Shown here: in pieces, positions 24,172 to 33,117 of the stretch
Position numbering within the stretch: the first letter of the stretch is position 1
How the letters are laid out: each line of letters starts with the position of its first letter
From: Gammaproteobacteria bacterium
GTDB taxonomy: Bacteria > Pseudomonadota > Gammaproteobacteria > Steroidobacterales > Woeseiaceae
DNA length: 54,210 bases
Assembly: GCA_030429005.1 (NCBI GenBank)
Contig: JAUIDP010000015.1
Location: 1-54,210 of the forward strand
Direction of reading: 5' to 3'
Notes under the pieces: model-generated
What the model saw: the letters and a program-made list of their open reading frames with translations, nothing else
The model's database searches: none
Told to the model about the DNA's origin: nothing
Program-made: the position numbers and the translations under genes

Positions 24172-26949
24172 ATGAAACGATTCGATAATAAAACCAACAA
24201 GCTGGTGCTTGGCATTCCTGCGCTGATCGCGTCATGGCCGATGGTGGCCATGACGCAGGAATCCGGCGGCGTCGTACCGGCGCCGGTGCTGGTAGCAGAG
24301 GATACCGAGGAGGTGATTGAAGAGGTCATTGCCACCGGCCGGTTCGTCGACTCCAGCCAGCAGCTCGTCAACGAGCGCATGAATGACGCTTTTGCAGCAG
24401 ACCTGCTTGGTGAGGATACGATCAGTCGCCTGGGTGACTCGACCGTGGCGGCGGCGCTGCGGCGAGTTCCGGGCCTGACGCTGGTGCAGGACAAGTTCGT
24501 CTACATCCGCGGCCTCGGTGAACGCTACTCGCAGAGCACGCTGAACCTGGCGCAGATCCCGTCACCGGACCTGACCCGCAACGTCATCCCCCTGAATGTT
24601 TTCCCGACCTCGATCGTCGAGTCGCTGCGAGTCCAGAAAGCCTGGTCGGCCGACTTGCCGGCGAATTTTGGCGGCGGCGCCGTCGACATTCGCACCAAGG
24701 GCATCCCCGATGGCTTCGAGTTCAATTTCGAAGTCGGGCTAGGGCAGAATTCGGAAAACCCGAGCAAGGTGAACAGCTACAACGGCGGTGGCGATGACTC
24801 GTTGGGCACCGACGATGGCACCCGAGCCCTGTCGCCCTTCATCAAGGGCACAGTGGCGCAGTACCAGGGCAATCCGAGTGTCAACTCGATCCTGAATTTC
24901 CTGGAGCGCCAGGACCCGGGTGCAACGCTTTACGATGCGCAGCTCGAAAACCGCCAGCTGGCGCTGGCCCTGAATCGCGACATCGGCCTGAAGCGCGAAA
25001 GCACGAATCCGGATTACAGTTTCCGGGCCAGCGTCGGCAATCGCTTCGAACTGGGCGACGACTGGGAGGCCGGGTTCTCCGTCGGCGGTTCCTATGACAC
25101 CGAGTGGCGTTACACGCGCACGAATACGGCAAGTTTCGGGCGTCCGGAGGAGGAAAACGGTGTCCGCGAGCTGGCGACCGAAAGCGTCAATATCGCGGGT
25201 AGCCTGAACCTGGGCCTGAGCTTCACGGCAGACCACGAGATCGCGACGACCAGCCTGTTCTTGCGCAATACCGATGACGAAACCGAGATATTCGATTTCT
25301 TCAATGAGAACCGGCCCAAGTCGGGAGGCCGTGGTTTCCGTGACTATCGCCTGCAGTTCGAAGAGCGCGAAATGCTCGTGCACCAGGTCCAGGGCACACA
25401 CTACATCGGTGCGGACACGCGGGACCGCTTCAGCATCGTCGATTCACTGCTGGGCTGGTTGCCGGAAGAGACCCACTTCGACTGGTTCTATTCGACATCG
25501 GACGCCGAGACCGGGATTCCCAACCAGGTCAAGGTGGCATCGGAAACGTTCACCGATCGTGATACCGGCGCCGTGCTCAGCGAAAACGTGCGCCTGTTGT
25601 CATCGGCGGCCGACTACCGCTTCACCGACCTGGACGACCAGGTCGACAACTACGGCTACAGCCTGCTGGTGCCGATCGAAACAAGTTCTTCCTATTGGGA
25701 GCTGAGCGGCGGCTACAATCACGCCGAGAAAGCCCGGACCTACCAGCAGAGCCAGTTCAGCCTGGGCTACCTGGACGTTGACGACCCGTCGGTACTCGAA
25801 GGTTCGCTCGATGAAGTGTTCTCCGACGCCAATATCATGGCCAGTGTCCCGGACCCGGGCAGCCCGATTCCCGGTGCCGAGACCTTTGTAAACAACGCGG
25901 TTTTCGACCGCCAGGGCGCCAACACGAACAGTTACCTTGCCGGCACGATGACCGATGCTGTCTGGGGCAAGGTCGACTGGACCTTCCGCGACACCTGGCG
26001 CATCGCCGCCGGCGTCCGCTGGGAGGACTACCGCCAGGTAGCCGTTGACTGGAATCCCTGGGGTTTTTCCGAAGACAATCCACAGGTGACGACGGACCCG
26101 GATGTACTGGAACAAGGCGCATTTGCCGAGGACCAGATCTACCCATCTGTCGGTATCACCTACATGGGTGATCTGTGGGCGGATACCTTCCAGCTGCGCC
26201 TGAACTACAGTGAGACAGCCATCCGCCCGGACCTTCGCGAAATTACCGACTCGGGTTATATCGATCCAATCACCGACGAACTGGTGCGCGGCAACCCGGG
26301 CGTCGTCCCGTCGGATGTCGAAAACCTGGACCTGCGCGCCGAGTGGTTCTTCGGCAATGGCGACACGTTTACGATCACGCTGTTCAAGAAAGAAATCACC
26401 AACCCGATCGAGTTCTTTGAAATCCCGGCCAGTGATACGACCATCGCCCGGGAAATCATCAACGCCGAGTCGGCAGAAGTTGAGGGTGTCGAGTTCGAAG
26501 TCCTGAAGGAACTGAGTTTTCTCGGTGGGTTCTTTGACACGCTGTTCGTACAGGGCAACCTGACATTGCAGGACTCTGAACTGGTCGCCGGACCCGATGC
26601 CAATGTTCCGACCAACCCGGTTCGTGAGCTGACCGGTGCGTCTGACTACGTGCTCAACATGATGGTTGGCTACGATTCCCCCAATGCCAAGCACACGGCA
26701 TCGCTGATTTACAACGTCTTTGGCGAGCGCCTCTACGTTGCCGGCCGCAACGGTTCGCCGGATGGTTTCGAACAGCCATTCGAGTCACTGGATTTCACCT
26801 ACTTCTGGTATCCGACCGATCGGATCACCGTGAAACTCAAGGGCCAGAACCTGCTTGGCGACAGCGTTCGGATCGAACGCAACGGTGCGACCACGTTCGA
26901 ACGCGACCCGGGCACGCTGTACGCGATCAGTTTTTCCTGGACGCTGTAG
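24172..26949 (+). CDS. TonB-dependent outer-membrane receptor
   Basis: A 925-residue outer-membrane transporter. The chosen ATG 24172 gives a signal peptide (KRFDNKTNKLVLGIPALIAS). A TonB-box-like EEVIEEVIATGR lies near residue 45. The plug domain spans about 60-180 (GDSTVAAALRRVPGLTLV, VYIRGLGERYSQSTLN, LPANFGGGAVDIRTKG), and the 22-strand-type barrel follows with aromatic strands ending in YAISFSWTL. It is second in the unit with the beta-helix lipoprotein and overlaps the convergent rsmE by 23 nt. The plug type occurs in a receptor group commonly paired with such lipoproteins. The ligand is unknown; phosphate-limitation control is inferred from the upstream site only. Confidence 0.93.
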   Translation: MKRFDNKTNKLVLGIPALIASWPMVAMTQESGGVVPAPVLVAEDTEEVIEEVIATGRFVDSSQQLVNERMNDAFAADLLGEDTISRLGDSTVAAALRRVPGLTLVQDKFVYIRGLGERYSQSTLNLAQIPSPDLTRNVIPLNVFPTSIVESLRVQKAWSADLPANFGGGAVDIRTKGIPDGFEFNFEVGLGQNSENPSKVNSYNGGGDDSLGTDDGTRALSPFIKGTVAQYQGNPSVNSILNFLERQDPGATLYDAQLENRQLALALNRDIGLKRESTNPDYSFRASVGNRFELGDDWEAGFSVGGSYDTEWRYTRTNTASFGRPEEENGVRELATESVNIAGSLNLGLSFTADHEIATTSLFLRNTDDETEIFDFFNENRPKSGGRGFRDYRLQFEEREMLVHQVQGTHYIGADTRDRFSIVDSLLGWLPEETHFDWFYSTSDAETGIPNQVKVASETFTDRDTGAVLSENVRLLSSAADYRFTDLDDQVDNYGYSLLVPIETSSSYWELSGGYNHAEKARTYQQSQFSLGYLDVDDPSVLEGSLDEVFSDANIMASVPDPGSPIPGAETFVNNAVFDRQGANTNSYLAGTMTDAVWGKVDWTFRDTWRIAAGVRWEDYRQVAVDWNPWGFSEDNPQVTTDPDVLEQGAFAEDQIYPSVGITYMGDLWADTFQLRLNYSETAIRPDLREITDSGYIDPITDELVRGNPGVVPSDVENLDLRAEWFFGNGDTFTITLFKKEITNPIEFFEIPASDTTIAREIINAESAEVEGVEFEVLKELSFLGGFFDTLFVQGNLTLQDSELVAGPDANVPTNPVRELTGASDYVLNMMVGYDSPNAKHTASLIYNVFGERLYVAGRNGSPDGFEQPFESLDFTYFWYPTDRITVKLKGQNLLGDSVRIERNGATTFERDPGTLYAISFSWTL

Positions 26950-27694
26950 CGCCGGGGGCGGCGAGGTCGCCCCACAGAGACTGTGCAACGGAAACCGCGG
27001 CAATCGCCGCGGTTTCTGTACGCAGAATGCGTGGTCCGAGCGACACGGGCTGAAAGCCGGAAACCCCGGCATCGTCGTACTCGTTGTCGCTGAAGCCGCC
27101 CTCCGGACCAATCAACAGGCAAACCTTGGTTTTCGGCGCAGGCAGCGAGGCCAGCGCCGTCGAAGACCCGGGCTGGAGGACCAGGTCGACATCGGCATCG
27201 CCCGGCTTTTCCCCAAACCAGGACTTTAGCGGCAGCGGTGCGTCGATCAGCGGCGGCCGTGTTCTGCCGCATTGCTCGGCGGCGCTTTCGGCAATTTTCT
27301 GCCAGTGATCACGGCGTTTTTCGGCGCGGTCGCTGTCCAGCCTGACGACTCCGTACTCCGTCAGTACCGGGGTGATGCGTTTGACGCCGAGTTCGGTCGA
27401 TTTCTGCACGACCAGATCCATGCGTTCGCCGCGGGAAACGCCCTGGACAAGGTGCACCTTCAGCGCCGACTCTGTCGCCGTTGCAACTGCGGCACCAACC
27501 GCCAGGGTCGCGCCATTCTTGCTGATGCTTGTGACCGTTGCGTCGAACTCGCCGGATTCCGCGCTGAAGACCGCCAGCGCATCGCCGACACGCAGTCGTA
27601 GCGCCCGGCCGATGTAATGCGCCTGCTCGCGGTCGAGCGCGAGTTCCTGCCCGCTGCGCAGTTCCGAGCGTATAAAAAGTCTGGTGAATGCCAT
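26927..27694 (-). CDS. rsmE: 16S rRNA (uracil-1498-N3)-methyltransferase
   Basis: A 255-residue SPOUT-class enzyme that methylates U1498 of 16S rRNA using SAM. The N-terminal PUA-like part contains HYIGRALRLRVGD. The C-terminal knot shows LIGPEGGFSDNE and LGPRILRTETAAI. VQKSTELGVKRI is also conserved. Its end overlaps the convergent receptor gene by 23 nt, and it is divergent from ampD. Confidence 0.95.
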   Translation of the reverse strand: MAFTRLFIRSELRSGQELALDREQAHYIGRALRLRVGDALAVFSAESGEFDATVTSISKNGATLAVGAAVATATESALKVHLVQGVSRGERMDLVVQKSTELGVKRITPVLTEYGVVRLDSDRAEKRRDHWQKIAESAAEQCGRTRPPLIDAPLPLKSWFGEKPGDADVDLVLQPGSSTALASLPAPKTKVCLLIGPEGGFSDNEYDDAGVSGFQPVSLGPRILRTETAAIAAVSVAQSLWGDLAAPGATASRKN

Positions 27695-27749
27695 GAAAGG
27701 TGACTATCGTTGTTCCATCGTGACAGGGCAAGCACAAACCGATGGAGTG

Positions 27750-28331
27750 ATGAAAATCGACAGGGGCTCGGGCCTGGTCGAGCCCGCACGCCAGTGCAAC
27801 AGCCCGAATTTCGATGCGCGCCCACCGGGTGTCGAGACCAGCCTGGTGGTCCTGCACAGCATCAGCCTGCCACCGGGAAAGTTCGGCGGCCCCGAGATCG
27901 AGCAGTTGTTTTGCAACTGCCTGGACTGGGACAGTCATCCCTATTTCGCCGCAATCCGGGACCTCGAAGTGTCCGCGCACCTGCTGCTGCGGCGCGACGG
28001 TGAACTCGTTCAGTTCGTACCATTGACGCAGCGGGCATGGCATGCCGGCGCGTCCAGTTTTCGTGGCCAGGCCACCTGCAACGACTACTCGATCGGCATC
28101 GAACTCGAAGGCGAGGACGATGTGCCGTATGACGATCGCCAGTACGCGAAGCTCATCCCGCTGCTGGCGGCCATGTTGCGTACCTATCCCGGCCTGTCCG
28201 CGCGACGCATCGCGGCGCATTCGGATATTGCGCCGGGACGAAAAACCGATCCGGGCCCTGCTTTCGACTGGCTTCGCTTGTATGATGGCCTTAGCCGCGA
28301 ACTTTCACTGGACGGGTCGAAAAACGCATGA
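27750..28331 (+). CDS. ampD: 1,6-anhydro-N-acetylmuramyl-L-alanine amidase AmpD
   Basis: A 193-residue cytosolic zinc amidase that cleaves the stem peptide from anhydro-muropeptides in cell-wall recycling. Zinc ligands are seen in VVLHSISLPPG (His), AAHSDIAPGRKTDPGPAF (His and Asp), with the catalytic region RAWHAG and NDYSIGIELEG. The near full-length match to E. coli AmpD is clear. ATG 27750 is preferred because upstream in-frame starts overlap rsmE; the ribosome site is poor. It overlaps ampE by 4 nt. anmK at the other end of the window acts in the same pathway. Confidence 0.95.
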   Translation: MKIDRGSGLVEPARQCNSPNFDARPPGVETSLVVLHSISLPPGKFGGPEIEQLFCNCLDWDSHPYFAAIRDLEVSAHLLLRRDGELVQFVPLTQRAWHAGASSFRGQATCNDYSIGIELEGEDDVPYDDRQYAKLIPLLAAMLRTYPGLSARRIAAHSDIAPGRKTDPGPAFDWLRLYDGLSRELSLDGSKNA

Positions 28332-29248
28332 ATTTCATTGCCTTGTTATTGGGCTTGATCGTCGAGCGCCTGGCGACCAGGTTTTTTCACCTGCGGCGAC
28401 TGCCGTGGCTCGAGAGCCTGATCGATTCGGGGTTCCGGCAGTCGCAGAAGCTGGCGACCTGGCCGGCGCTCGTGCCGGTAATCCTGCTGGCACTGGTCCT
28501 GGTTTTACCCGTTGCCGCTATCGCCTGGCTGCTTGGCGACAGTCTCGCAGGGCTGCCGTATGTCGCGTTCGCCGTGTTTGTCCTGTTTTTCTCGTTCGGC
28601 CCGAAAGACATTGGTGAAGACGTCGATGAATATTGCAGCGCGCTCGAGGTTGGCGACAAGGACCGGATCGACGAGACAGCGCAGGCAATCGTCGAAGGTC
28701 GCGTGCCGGAGGACCAGCTGCAATGCATTCGCGAGGTCGAGCAAGCGGTTTTCGTCCACGCAAACAACCGCCTGTTTGCCGTGATCTTCTGGTTCGTTGT
28801 TCTCGGCCCGCTGGGTCCGCTGGGGGCCTGGGCTTACCGCACGACCGACCTGATTCGACGCCGTGCTGTAGCAACGGTGCAGGAAACCGACGACCCGGAC
28901 AGCACTGCGGCCCTGCTGCGCGATGCGGCCATCCTGCTACACGGCTGGCTTGCCTGGATTCCTGCGCGCCTGACGGCGCTGGGTTACGCCGCCGCCGGTC
29001 ACTTCGATGCAGCACTCGGCGCCTGGCGGGCACCGTCGGAACAGCTGCAGGCAAACCTGCCCGAATACAACGAAAACCTGCTGGCGCGTGTCGGTGTCGC
29101 GGCGCTGGCGTTGCAGGATGAAGACGACGAAGACCTGATGCAGCGCGGCGTGCGCGGCGCAACAGCGGCCAACCAGCTCGTATTCCGGTCCCTGATCATC
29201 TGGTTCGTCATCATTTCCGCAATGACGCTGTATGGCTGGACGCAGTGA
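28328..29248 (+). CDS. ampE: AmpE-like inner-membrane protein
   Basis: A 306-residue polytopic membrane protein of the AmpE/CobD-like family, coupled to ampD by an ATGA overlap. Hydrophobic segments lie near residues 1-15, 45-70, 75-95, 150-175 and 285-303. The conserved FSFGPKDIGEDV, AVFVHANNRLFAVIFWF and LGPLGPLGAWAYR stretches are present. AmpE is linked to beta-lactamase induction signalling and muropeptide recycling, but its activity is not defined. No ampC or ampR is nearby. Confidence 0.92.
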   Translation: MNFIALLLGLIVERLATRFFHLRRLPWLESLIDSGFRQSQKLATWPALVPVILLALVLVLPVAAIAWLLGDSLAGLPYVAFAVFVLFFSFGPKDIGEDVDEYCSALEVGDKDRIDETAQAIVEGRVPEDQLQCIREVEQAVFVHANNRLFAVIFWFVVLGPLGPLGAWAYRTTDLIRRRAVATVQETDDPDSTAALLRDAAILLHGWLAWIPARLTALGYAAAGHFDAALGAWRAPSEQLQANLPEYNENLLARVGVAALALQDEDDEDLMQRGVRGATAANQLVFRSLIIWFVIISAMTLYGWTQ

Positions 29249-29309
29249 GGCCGATCCGGGGCCTGGCGGACGCTGTCCTGGTGTGCATGTCGCTGCAAAC
29301 GGATGCGGC

Positions 29310-29858
29310 CTAACGCGCGCGATTCCAGAGTACTTCCTGGCCGTTTTCAGCGCGTGCCAGCACGCGGGCGATGACGAATAGCAGGTCGGACAGCCGGTTG
29401 AGGTAGCGAATGACTTCCGGCCGCACGGTTTCATCGGCTCCCAGCGTGATCGCGGAGCGCTCGGCGCGACGCACAATCGTACGAGCCAGGTGACAGGCCG
29501 CCGCGGCCGGACCACCGCCGGGCAGGATAAAATTCTCGAGCGCCGGCAGGTCCCGGTTCAGTTCGTCCAGTTCGTTCTCGAGACGATCGATGAAGTGGTC
29601 CTCGATTGCGCTGTAACCCGGGATGCAAAGTTCGCCACCGAGCTCGAACAGGTCGTGTTGCACGTCGGTCAGAATCGCAGCGACGTTTTCGGGCACCGAA
29701 GCATTGGCCAGGATCAAGCCGATGGCGCTGTTTGCCTCGTCGACCGTGCCATAGGCCTCAACCCGCAGGCTGTTCTTCGCGACACGCGAGCCATCGCCGA
29801 GCCCGGTGGTTCCGTCATCACCGGTGCGTGTATAGATCTTGCTGAGTCGCTTGCCCAT
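29310..29858 (-). CDS. cob(I)alamin adenosyltransferase, PduO type
   Basis: A 182-residue ATP:corrinoid adenosyltransferase that makes adenosylcobalamin from cob(I)alamin and ATP. The ATP-binding N-terminus reads YTRTGDDGTTGLGDGSRV; RTIVRRAERSAI and YLNRLSDLLFVIAR complete the signature. ATG 29858 is chosen over an upstream ATG at 29912 because AGGA sits 7 nt before it and the length becomes family-typical. No other cobalamin genes are in the window. Confidence 0.93.
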   Translation of the reverse strand: MGKRLSKIYTRTGDDGTTGLGDGSRVAKNSLRVEAYGTVDEANSAIGLILANASVPENVAAILTDVQHDLFELGGELCIPGYSAIEDHFIDRLENELDELNRDLPALENFILPGGGPAAAACHLARTIVRRAERSAITLGADETVRPEVIRYLNRLSDLLFVIARVLARAENGQEVLWNRAR

Positions 29859-29946
29859 GCGCTGGTCCTGGCTGTTGCCGTTGGTCGGGCGGGCTATCTT
29901 AATCGATTCCATGCCAGAGCACCGGATTCCGGCCAGCGGGCGAACA

Positions 29947-29974
29947 TTGACTTGTCTATCGGAACCGATATCGC
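29947..29974 (+). promoter_or_regulatory. possible promoter of the IMPase-family gene
   Basis: TTGACT (29947-29952), a 16-bp spacer and TATCGC (29969-29974) precede the GTG start at 29987. A transcript starting 6-7 bp after the -10 would leave almost no leader. The -10 is weak. Confidence 0.28.
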
Positions 29975-29986
29975 CATAGTTCGCGC

Positions 29987-30793
29987 GTGGACGCTGGCAA
30001 TAAATCCGAATTCCTCTGTGTTGCGCTCGACGCCGCCCGTGCGGCTGCAGAGATCAGTCGCAGCTATTTCAAAGGCAACTTCACGGTCACGACAAAAGCA
30101 GACCGGACGCCCGTAACACAGGCGGATATCGAGTGCGAGCAAGCCATTCGCGAGATCATTCTCGGCCGTTTTCCGGAGCACGGATTCTACGGTGAGGAGA
30201 CCGGGACGTCGCAGGAGGATGCCGAATACCTGTGGCTGGTCGACCCGATCGACGGCACGAAAGCCTTCGTCAGGCAGTACCCGTTCTTCTCCACGCAGAT
30301 CGCGCTGCTGCATGCCGGCGAAATCATTCTCGGCGTATCGTCCGGAACAATGCTCGACGAACTGGCGTGGGCGGAGCGCGGCCACGGAGCGTGGCTGAAT
30401 GGTACGCCGCTGCAGGTCAGTGATATTGCGGATCCCGAGCGGGCGGCCGTCTCCACCGGCAATCTTAAATCACTCGCCACGAGCGCGGGCTGGCAAAAGC
30501 TGGGCAACATCCTTGGCCAGGCCGACCGCACGCGCGGTTACGGCGACTTCTATCACTATCACCTGCTGGCGGCCGGAAAGATTGAAGCGGTTATCGAGTC
30601 GGACGTGAACATTCTCGATATTGCCGCCTTGTCAGTCATCGTTCGCGAAGCCGGCGGCATTTTTACGGACCTTGCCGGCGAGCCGCCGGGGCTGGAAACG
30701 CGCTCGGTGCTGGCAGGCAACCAGGCGCTGCATGCCTACTACCTGGAAACTCTTGCTGGCGCCGGTATCCCGGCGCAGCACAGCAGGCCCTGA
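29987..30793 (+). CDS. inositol monophosphatase family protein (HisN-like)
   Basis: A 268-residue Mg2+-dependent phosphatase of the IMPase/FBPase/CysQ superfamily. Metal-site motifs are GEE (residues 68-70), VDPIDGTKAFV near 84, and a C-terminal ESDVNILDIAALSVIVREAGG where the usual WD-x-A reads LDIAA. VDPIDGTKAFVRQYPFF and TRGYGDFYHYHLLAAGKIEAV resemble HisN-type histidinol-phosphatases, but myo-inositol or other sugar phosphates are possible substrates. The start is GTG 29987 without a visible ribosome site. Its neighbours are not histidine genes. Confidence 0.85.
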   Translation: MDAGNKSEFLCVALDAARAAAEISRSYFKGNFTVTTKADRTPVTQADIECEQAIREIILGRFPEHGFYGEETGTSQEDAEYLWLVDPIDGTKAFVRQYPFFSTQIALLHAGEIILGVSSGTMLDELAWAERGHGAWLNGTPLQVSDIADPERAAVSTGNLKSLATSAGWQKLGNILGQADRTRGYGDFYHYHLLAAGKIEAVIESDVNILDIAALSVIVREAGGIFTDLAGEPPGLETRSVLAGNQALHAYYLETLAGAGIPAQHSRP

Positions 30794-30796
30794 CGA

Positions 30797-31564
30797 TCAG
30801 TCGCTGAGATTGATTTCGCTGGCGGTCAGCGGACCGATAACGGCGTAGGACAGGTTTTTCGGAATGACCGCGTCGATTTCCGACAAAGCGATCCGGCCAC
30901 CCATGATCTCGGCCAGCTTCTGCGGGTACAACGGTTTGCGCTCCGGATCGGCCAGGCCATCCGGAAAGCTGGGCTGGCCGTTGGGTCCTTCGTACTTGTC
31001 CGTGGCACCCAGCGTGTGCAGGAACTCATGGGCAATGATGACGTTGTTGATGCCGCGCTGCCGGCGGCTGGCATAGGCGTTGACGATGCCGATCATGCCC
31101 TTTTGCAGGCCGACCGAGTTCTCCAGCGAGATCGTGTTTTCCGGTTCGTGGTAGCGGACGAAGACCCGCACGTCCGGATCGATCGAATCCTGCGCGCCGG
31201 CAGTGCTGGACGCCCACCAACGCATTTTCAAGGACCAGAGAATGACGCCCGGCATGCTGTCCGTCGCCAATTGTGGCGGCTGCTCGGCAATCGGTTCACC
31301 GAGTTCAATGCGCAGTGGCCGCGGCACGGTCTTGCCGTAGCGGTGGACTTCGGTCGCAATAAACTTTTCAATGTCGGCGAAGTCGTCGACGCGAAGGGCG
31401 TCTATATAACGGGCGCTGGCCTCGCTGCCATCGGCGTTGATCGGGTAGATCTTGACCCACAGGCTGTTGTTCCAGTCGGTGCTTCGCGCCTGCGTCAGCC
31501 AGGTGCTGGTTGCGACGAAGAACAGGATGAACAGCAGGATGGCAACACGGATCGCCTTAAACAC
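30797..31564 (-). CDS. membrane-anchored metzincin-like putative metallopeptidase
   Basis: A 255-residue protein with an N-terminal signal anchor (VAILLFILFFVATSTWL) and a predicted periplasmic domain. It carries HEFLHTLGATD: His179, Glu180, His183, Gly186 and Asp189 match HExxHxxGxxD, and Met221 in AEIMGG could be the metzincin Met-turn. Asp as third ligand with a following aromatic (DKYEGP) recalls snapalysin-type enzymes. I do not recognise the family by name. It is the third gene of an operon with a signal-peptide-bearing methyltransferase and a secreted amidase, 17 nt after the latter. Peptidase activity is inferred from the motif. Confidence 0.8.
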   Translation of the reverse strand: MFKAIRVAILLFILFFVATSTWLTQARSTDWNNSLWVKIYPINADGSEASARYIDALRVDDFADIEKFIATEVHRYGKTVPRPLRIELGEPIAEQPPQLATDSMPGVILWSLKMRWWASSTAGAQDSIDPDVRVFVRYHEPENTISLENSVGLQKGMIGIVNAYASRRQRGINNVIIAHEFLHTLGATDKYEGPNGQPSFPDGLADPERKPLYPQKLAEIMGGRIALSEIDAVIPKNLSYAVIGPLTASEINLSD

Positions 31565-31581
31565 GGGCGATTCCCGGCAGG

Positions 31582-33117
31582 TCAGAATTCCGGGGGCTTG
31601 CGCACCCTGGTGGCTTGTTCAAATGCATACGCGATTTCGATCACGGCCTTGTCGCTGTTCATAGTACCGATAAACGACAATCCGACCGGGAGCCCGGTCA
31701 CAAAACCCGCAGGTACCGTGACATTCGGGTAGCCGGATACGGCCGCGTAGGACGAACTGCCGATGTGGAAGGCATCGCCATTGATGTGGTCGGTCAGCCA
31801 CGCCGGGCCGTTTGTGGGTGCGACCAGCACATCGAGATCGTGTTCGCGCAACAGGCTGTCGATTGCGTCGCGCGAGCGCTCCTTGCTGAGTTTCAACGCG
31901 TCCAGGTAGGCAGGGTCGGAGAGATCGCCGGACGCATTTGACTGCAGCATGCGCTCCTGGCCGAAAATGGGCATGACGGTCGCAGCGTTGGCCTCGTTGA
32001 ATGCGATGATTTCCGCCAGCGTATCGAACGGCGCGTCGGAGCTCTCAAGGTAGCTGGCAAGGTCCGCTTTGAATTCGTAATTCAGCACGATGCCTTCCGC
32101 AGCGCCAACGCCGTCAAAGTCGACTTCAAGTTCGTCCACGATCGTCGCGCCGTTGCGTCGCATCGCCTCGATGCTGTCGCTGAGGATTTTCTCGACATCG
32201 CGGTTGCTGCCGGCACCGTAGTACGAGCGGATGATGCCGATACGTTTGCCGTCCAGTGCGTCAGCGGACAAGCCGTCGACGAAACTCGCCGGCGGTGACG
32301 GGTATTTTGCGCTGGCCGGATCGGTGTCGTCAGTGCCGGTCATGGCGCCGAGCAGCAGCGCGGCGTCGCGTACTGTGCGTCCCATGGGTCCCGCAGTGTC
32401 CTGGCTGTGGGCGATCGGAATGATGCCGCTGCGACTGAGCAGGCCGAGACTGGGTTTTATACCGACAATGCCGTTAACGCCTGCCGGGCAAACGACGGAA
32501 CCGTCGGTCTCGGTACCGACGGCAACGGTCGCAAGGTTTGCAGCGACGGCGACGGCGGACCCGCTGGACGACCCGCAGGGGTTACGCGCCGGGTCGTACG
32601 GGTTTCGGGTCTGGCCGCCGAGACTGCTCCAGCCGCTGGACGAACTGCTGGAGCGGAAGTTGGCCCACTCCGACAGGTTGGCCTTGCCCAGGATGACGGC
32701 TCCTGCGGCCCGCAGGCGCTGCACGACGAAAGCGTCGGTCGCAGCTCTGTGGTCTCGCAACGCGAGCGACCCGGCTGTCGTATGCATGCGGTCGCCCGTG
32801 TCGATATTGGCTTTCAGCACGACGGGAATGCCGTGCAGCGGACCGCGCGGCCCGGAAGCCTGCCGTTCCTCGTCGAGCGCGCGGGCGATTGTCAGCGCGT
32901 CGGGGTTCAGCTCGATGATCGAATTCAGCTGCGGCCCGGCGCGATCGACTGCATCGATACGGTCGAGATACCAGCTGACCAGCTGCTCCGAGCTGAGCTC
33001 GCCGTCCTGCATGCGCGCCTGCAAAGCGGTGATGTCGAGTTCTGCCAGGCCGGCGGCGCACACCTGCCCGGCGAGAATCAATGCGGCCGCTGTGGCCCAG
33101 AGCCGGCGTCGCATCAT
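31582..33117 (-). CDS. secreted amidase-signature family hydrolase
   Basis: A 511-residue amidase with a signal peptide (MMRRRLWATAAALILAGQVCA). The Ser-cisSer-Lys triad region is complete: Lys in PVVLKANIDTGD, the Gly/Ser-rich GSSSGSAVAVAAN, and the nucleophile loop TETDGSVVCPAGVNG. The family hydrolyses a wide range of carboxamides, so the substrate is open. Export and the neighbours suggest action on an envelope or environmental amide. The methyltransferase stop overlaps the start (ATGA), so they are coupled. Confidence 0.92.
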   Translation of the reverse strand: MMRRRLWATAAALILAGQVCAAGLAELDITALQARMQDGELSSEQLVSWYLDRIDAVDRAGPQLNSIIELNPDALTIARALDEERQASGPRGPLHGIPVVLKANIDTGDRMHTTAGSLALRDHRAATDAFVVQRLRAAGAVILGKANLSEWANFRSSSSSSGWSSLGGQTRNPYDPARNPCGSSSGSAVAVAANLATVAVGTETDGSVVCPAGVNGIVGIKPSLGLLSRSGIIPIAHSQDTAGPMGRTVRDAALLLGAMTGTDDTDPASAKYPSPPASFVDGLSADALDGKRIGIIRSYYGAGSNRDVEKILSDSIEAMRRNGATIVDELEVDFDGVGAAEGIVLNYEFKADLASYLESSDAPFDTLAEIIAFNEANAATVMPIFGQERMLQSNASGDLSDPAYLDALKLSKERSRDAIDSLLREHDLDVLVAPTNGPAWLTDHINGDAFHIGSSSYAAVSGYPNVTVPAGFVTGLPVGLSFIGTMNSDKAVIEIAYAFEQATRVRKPPEF

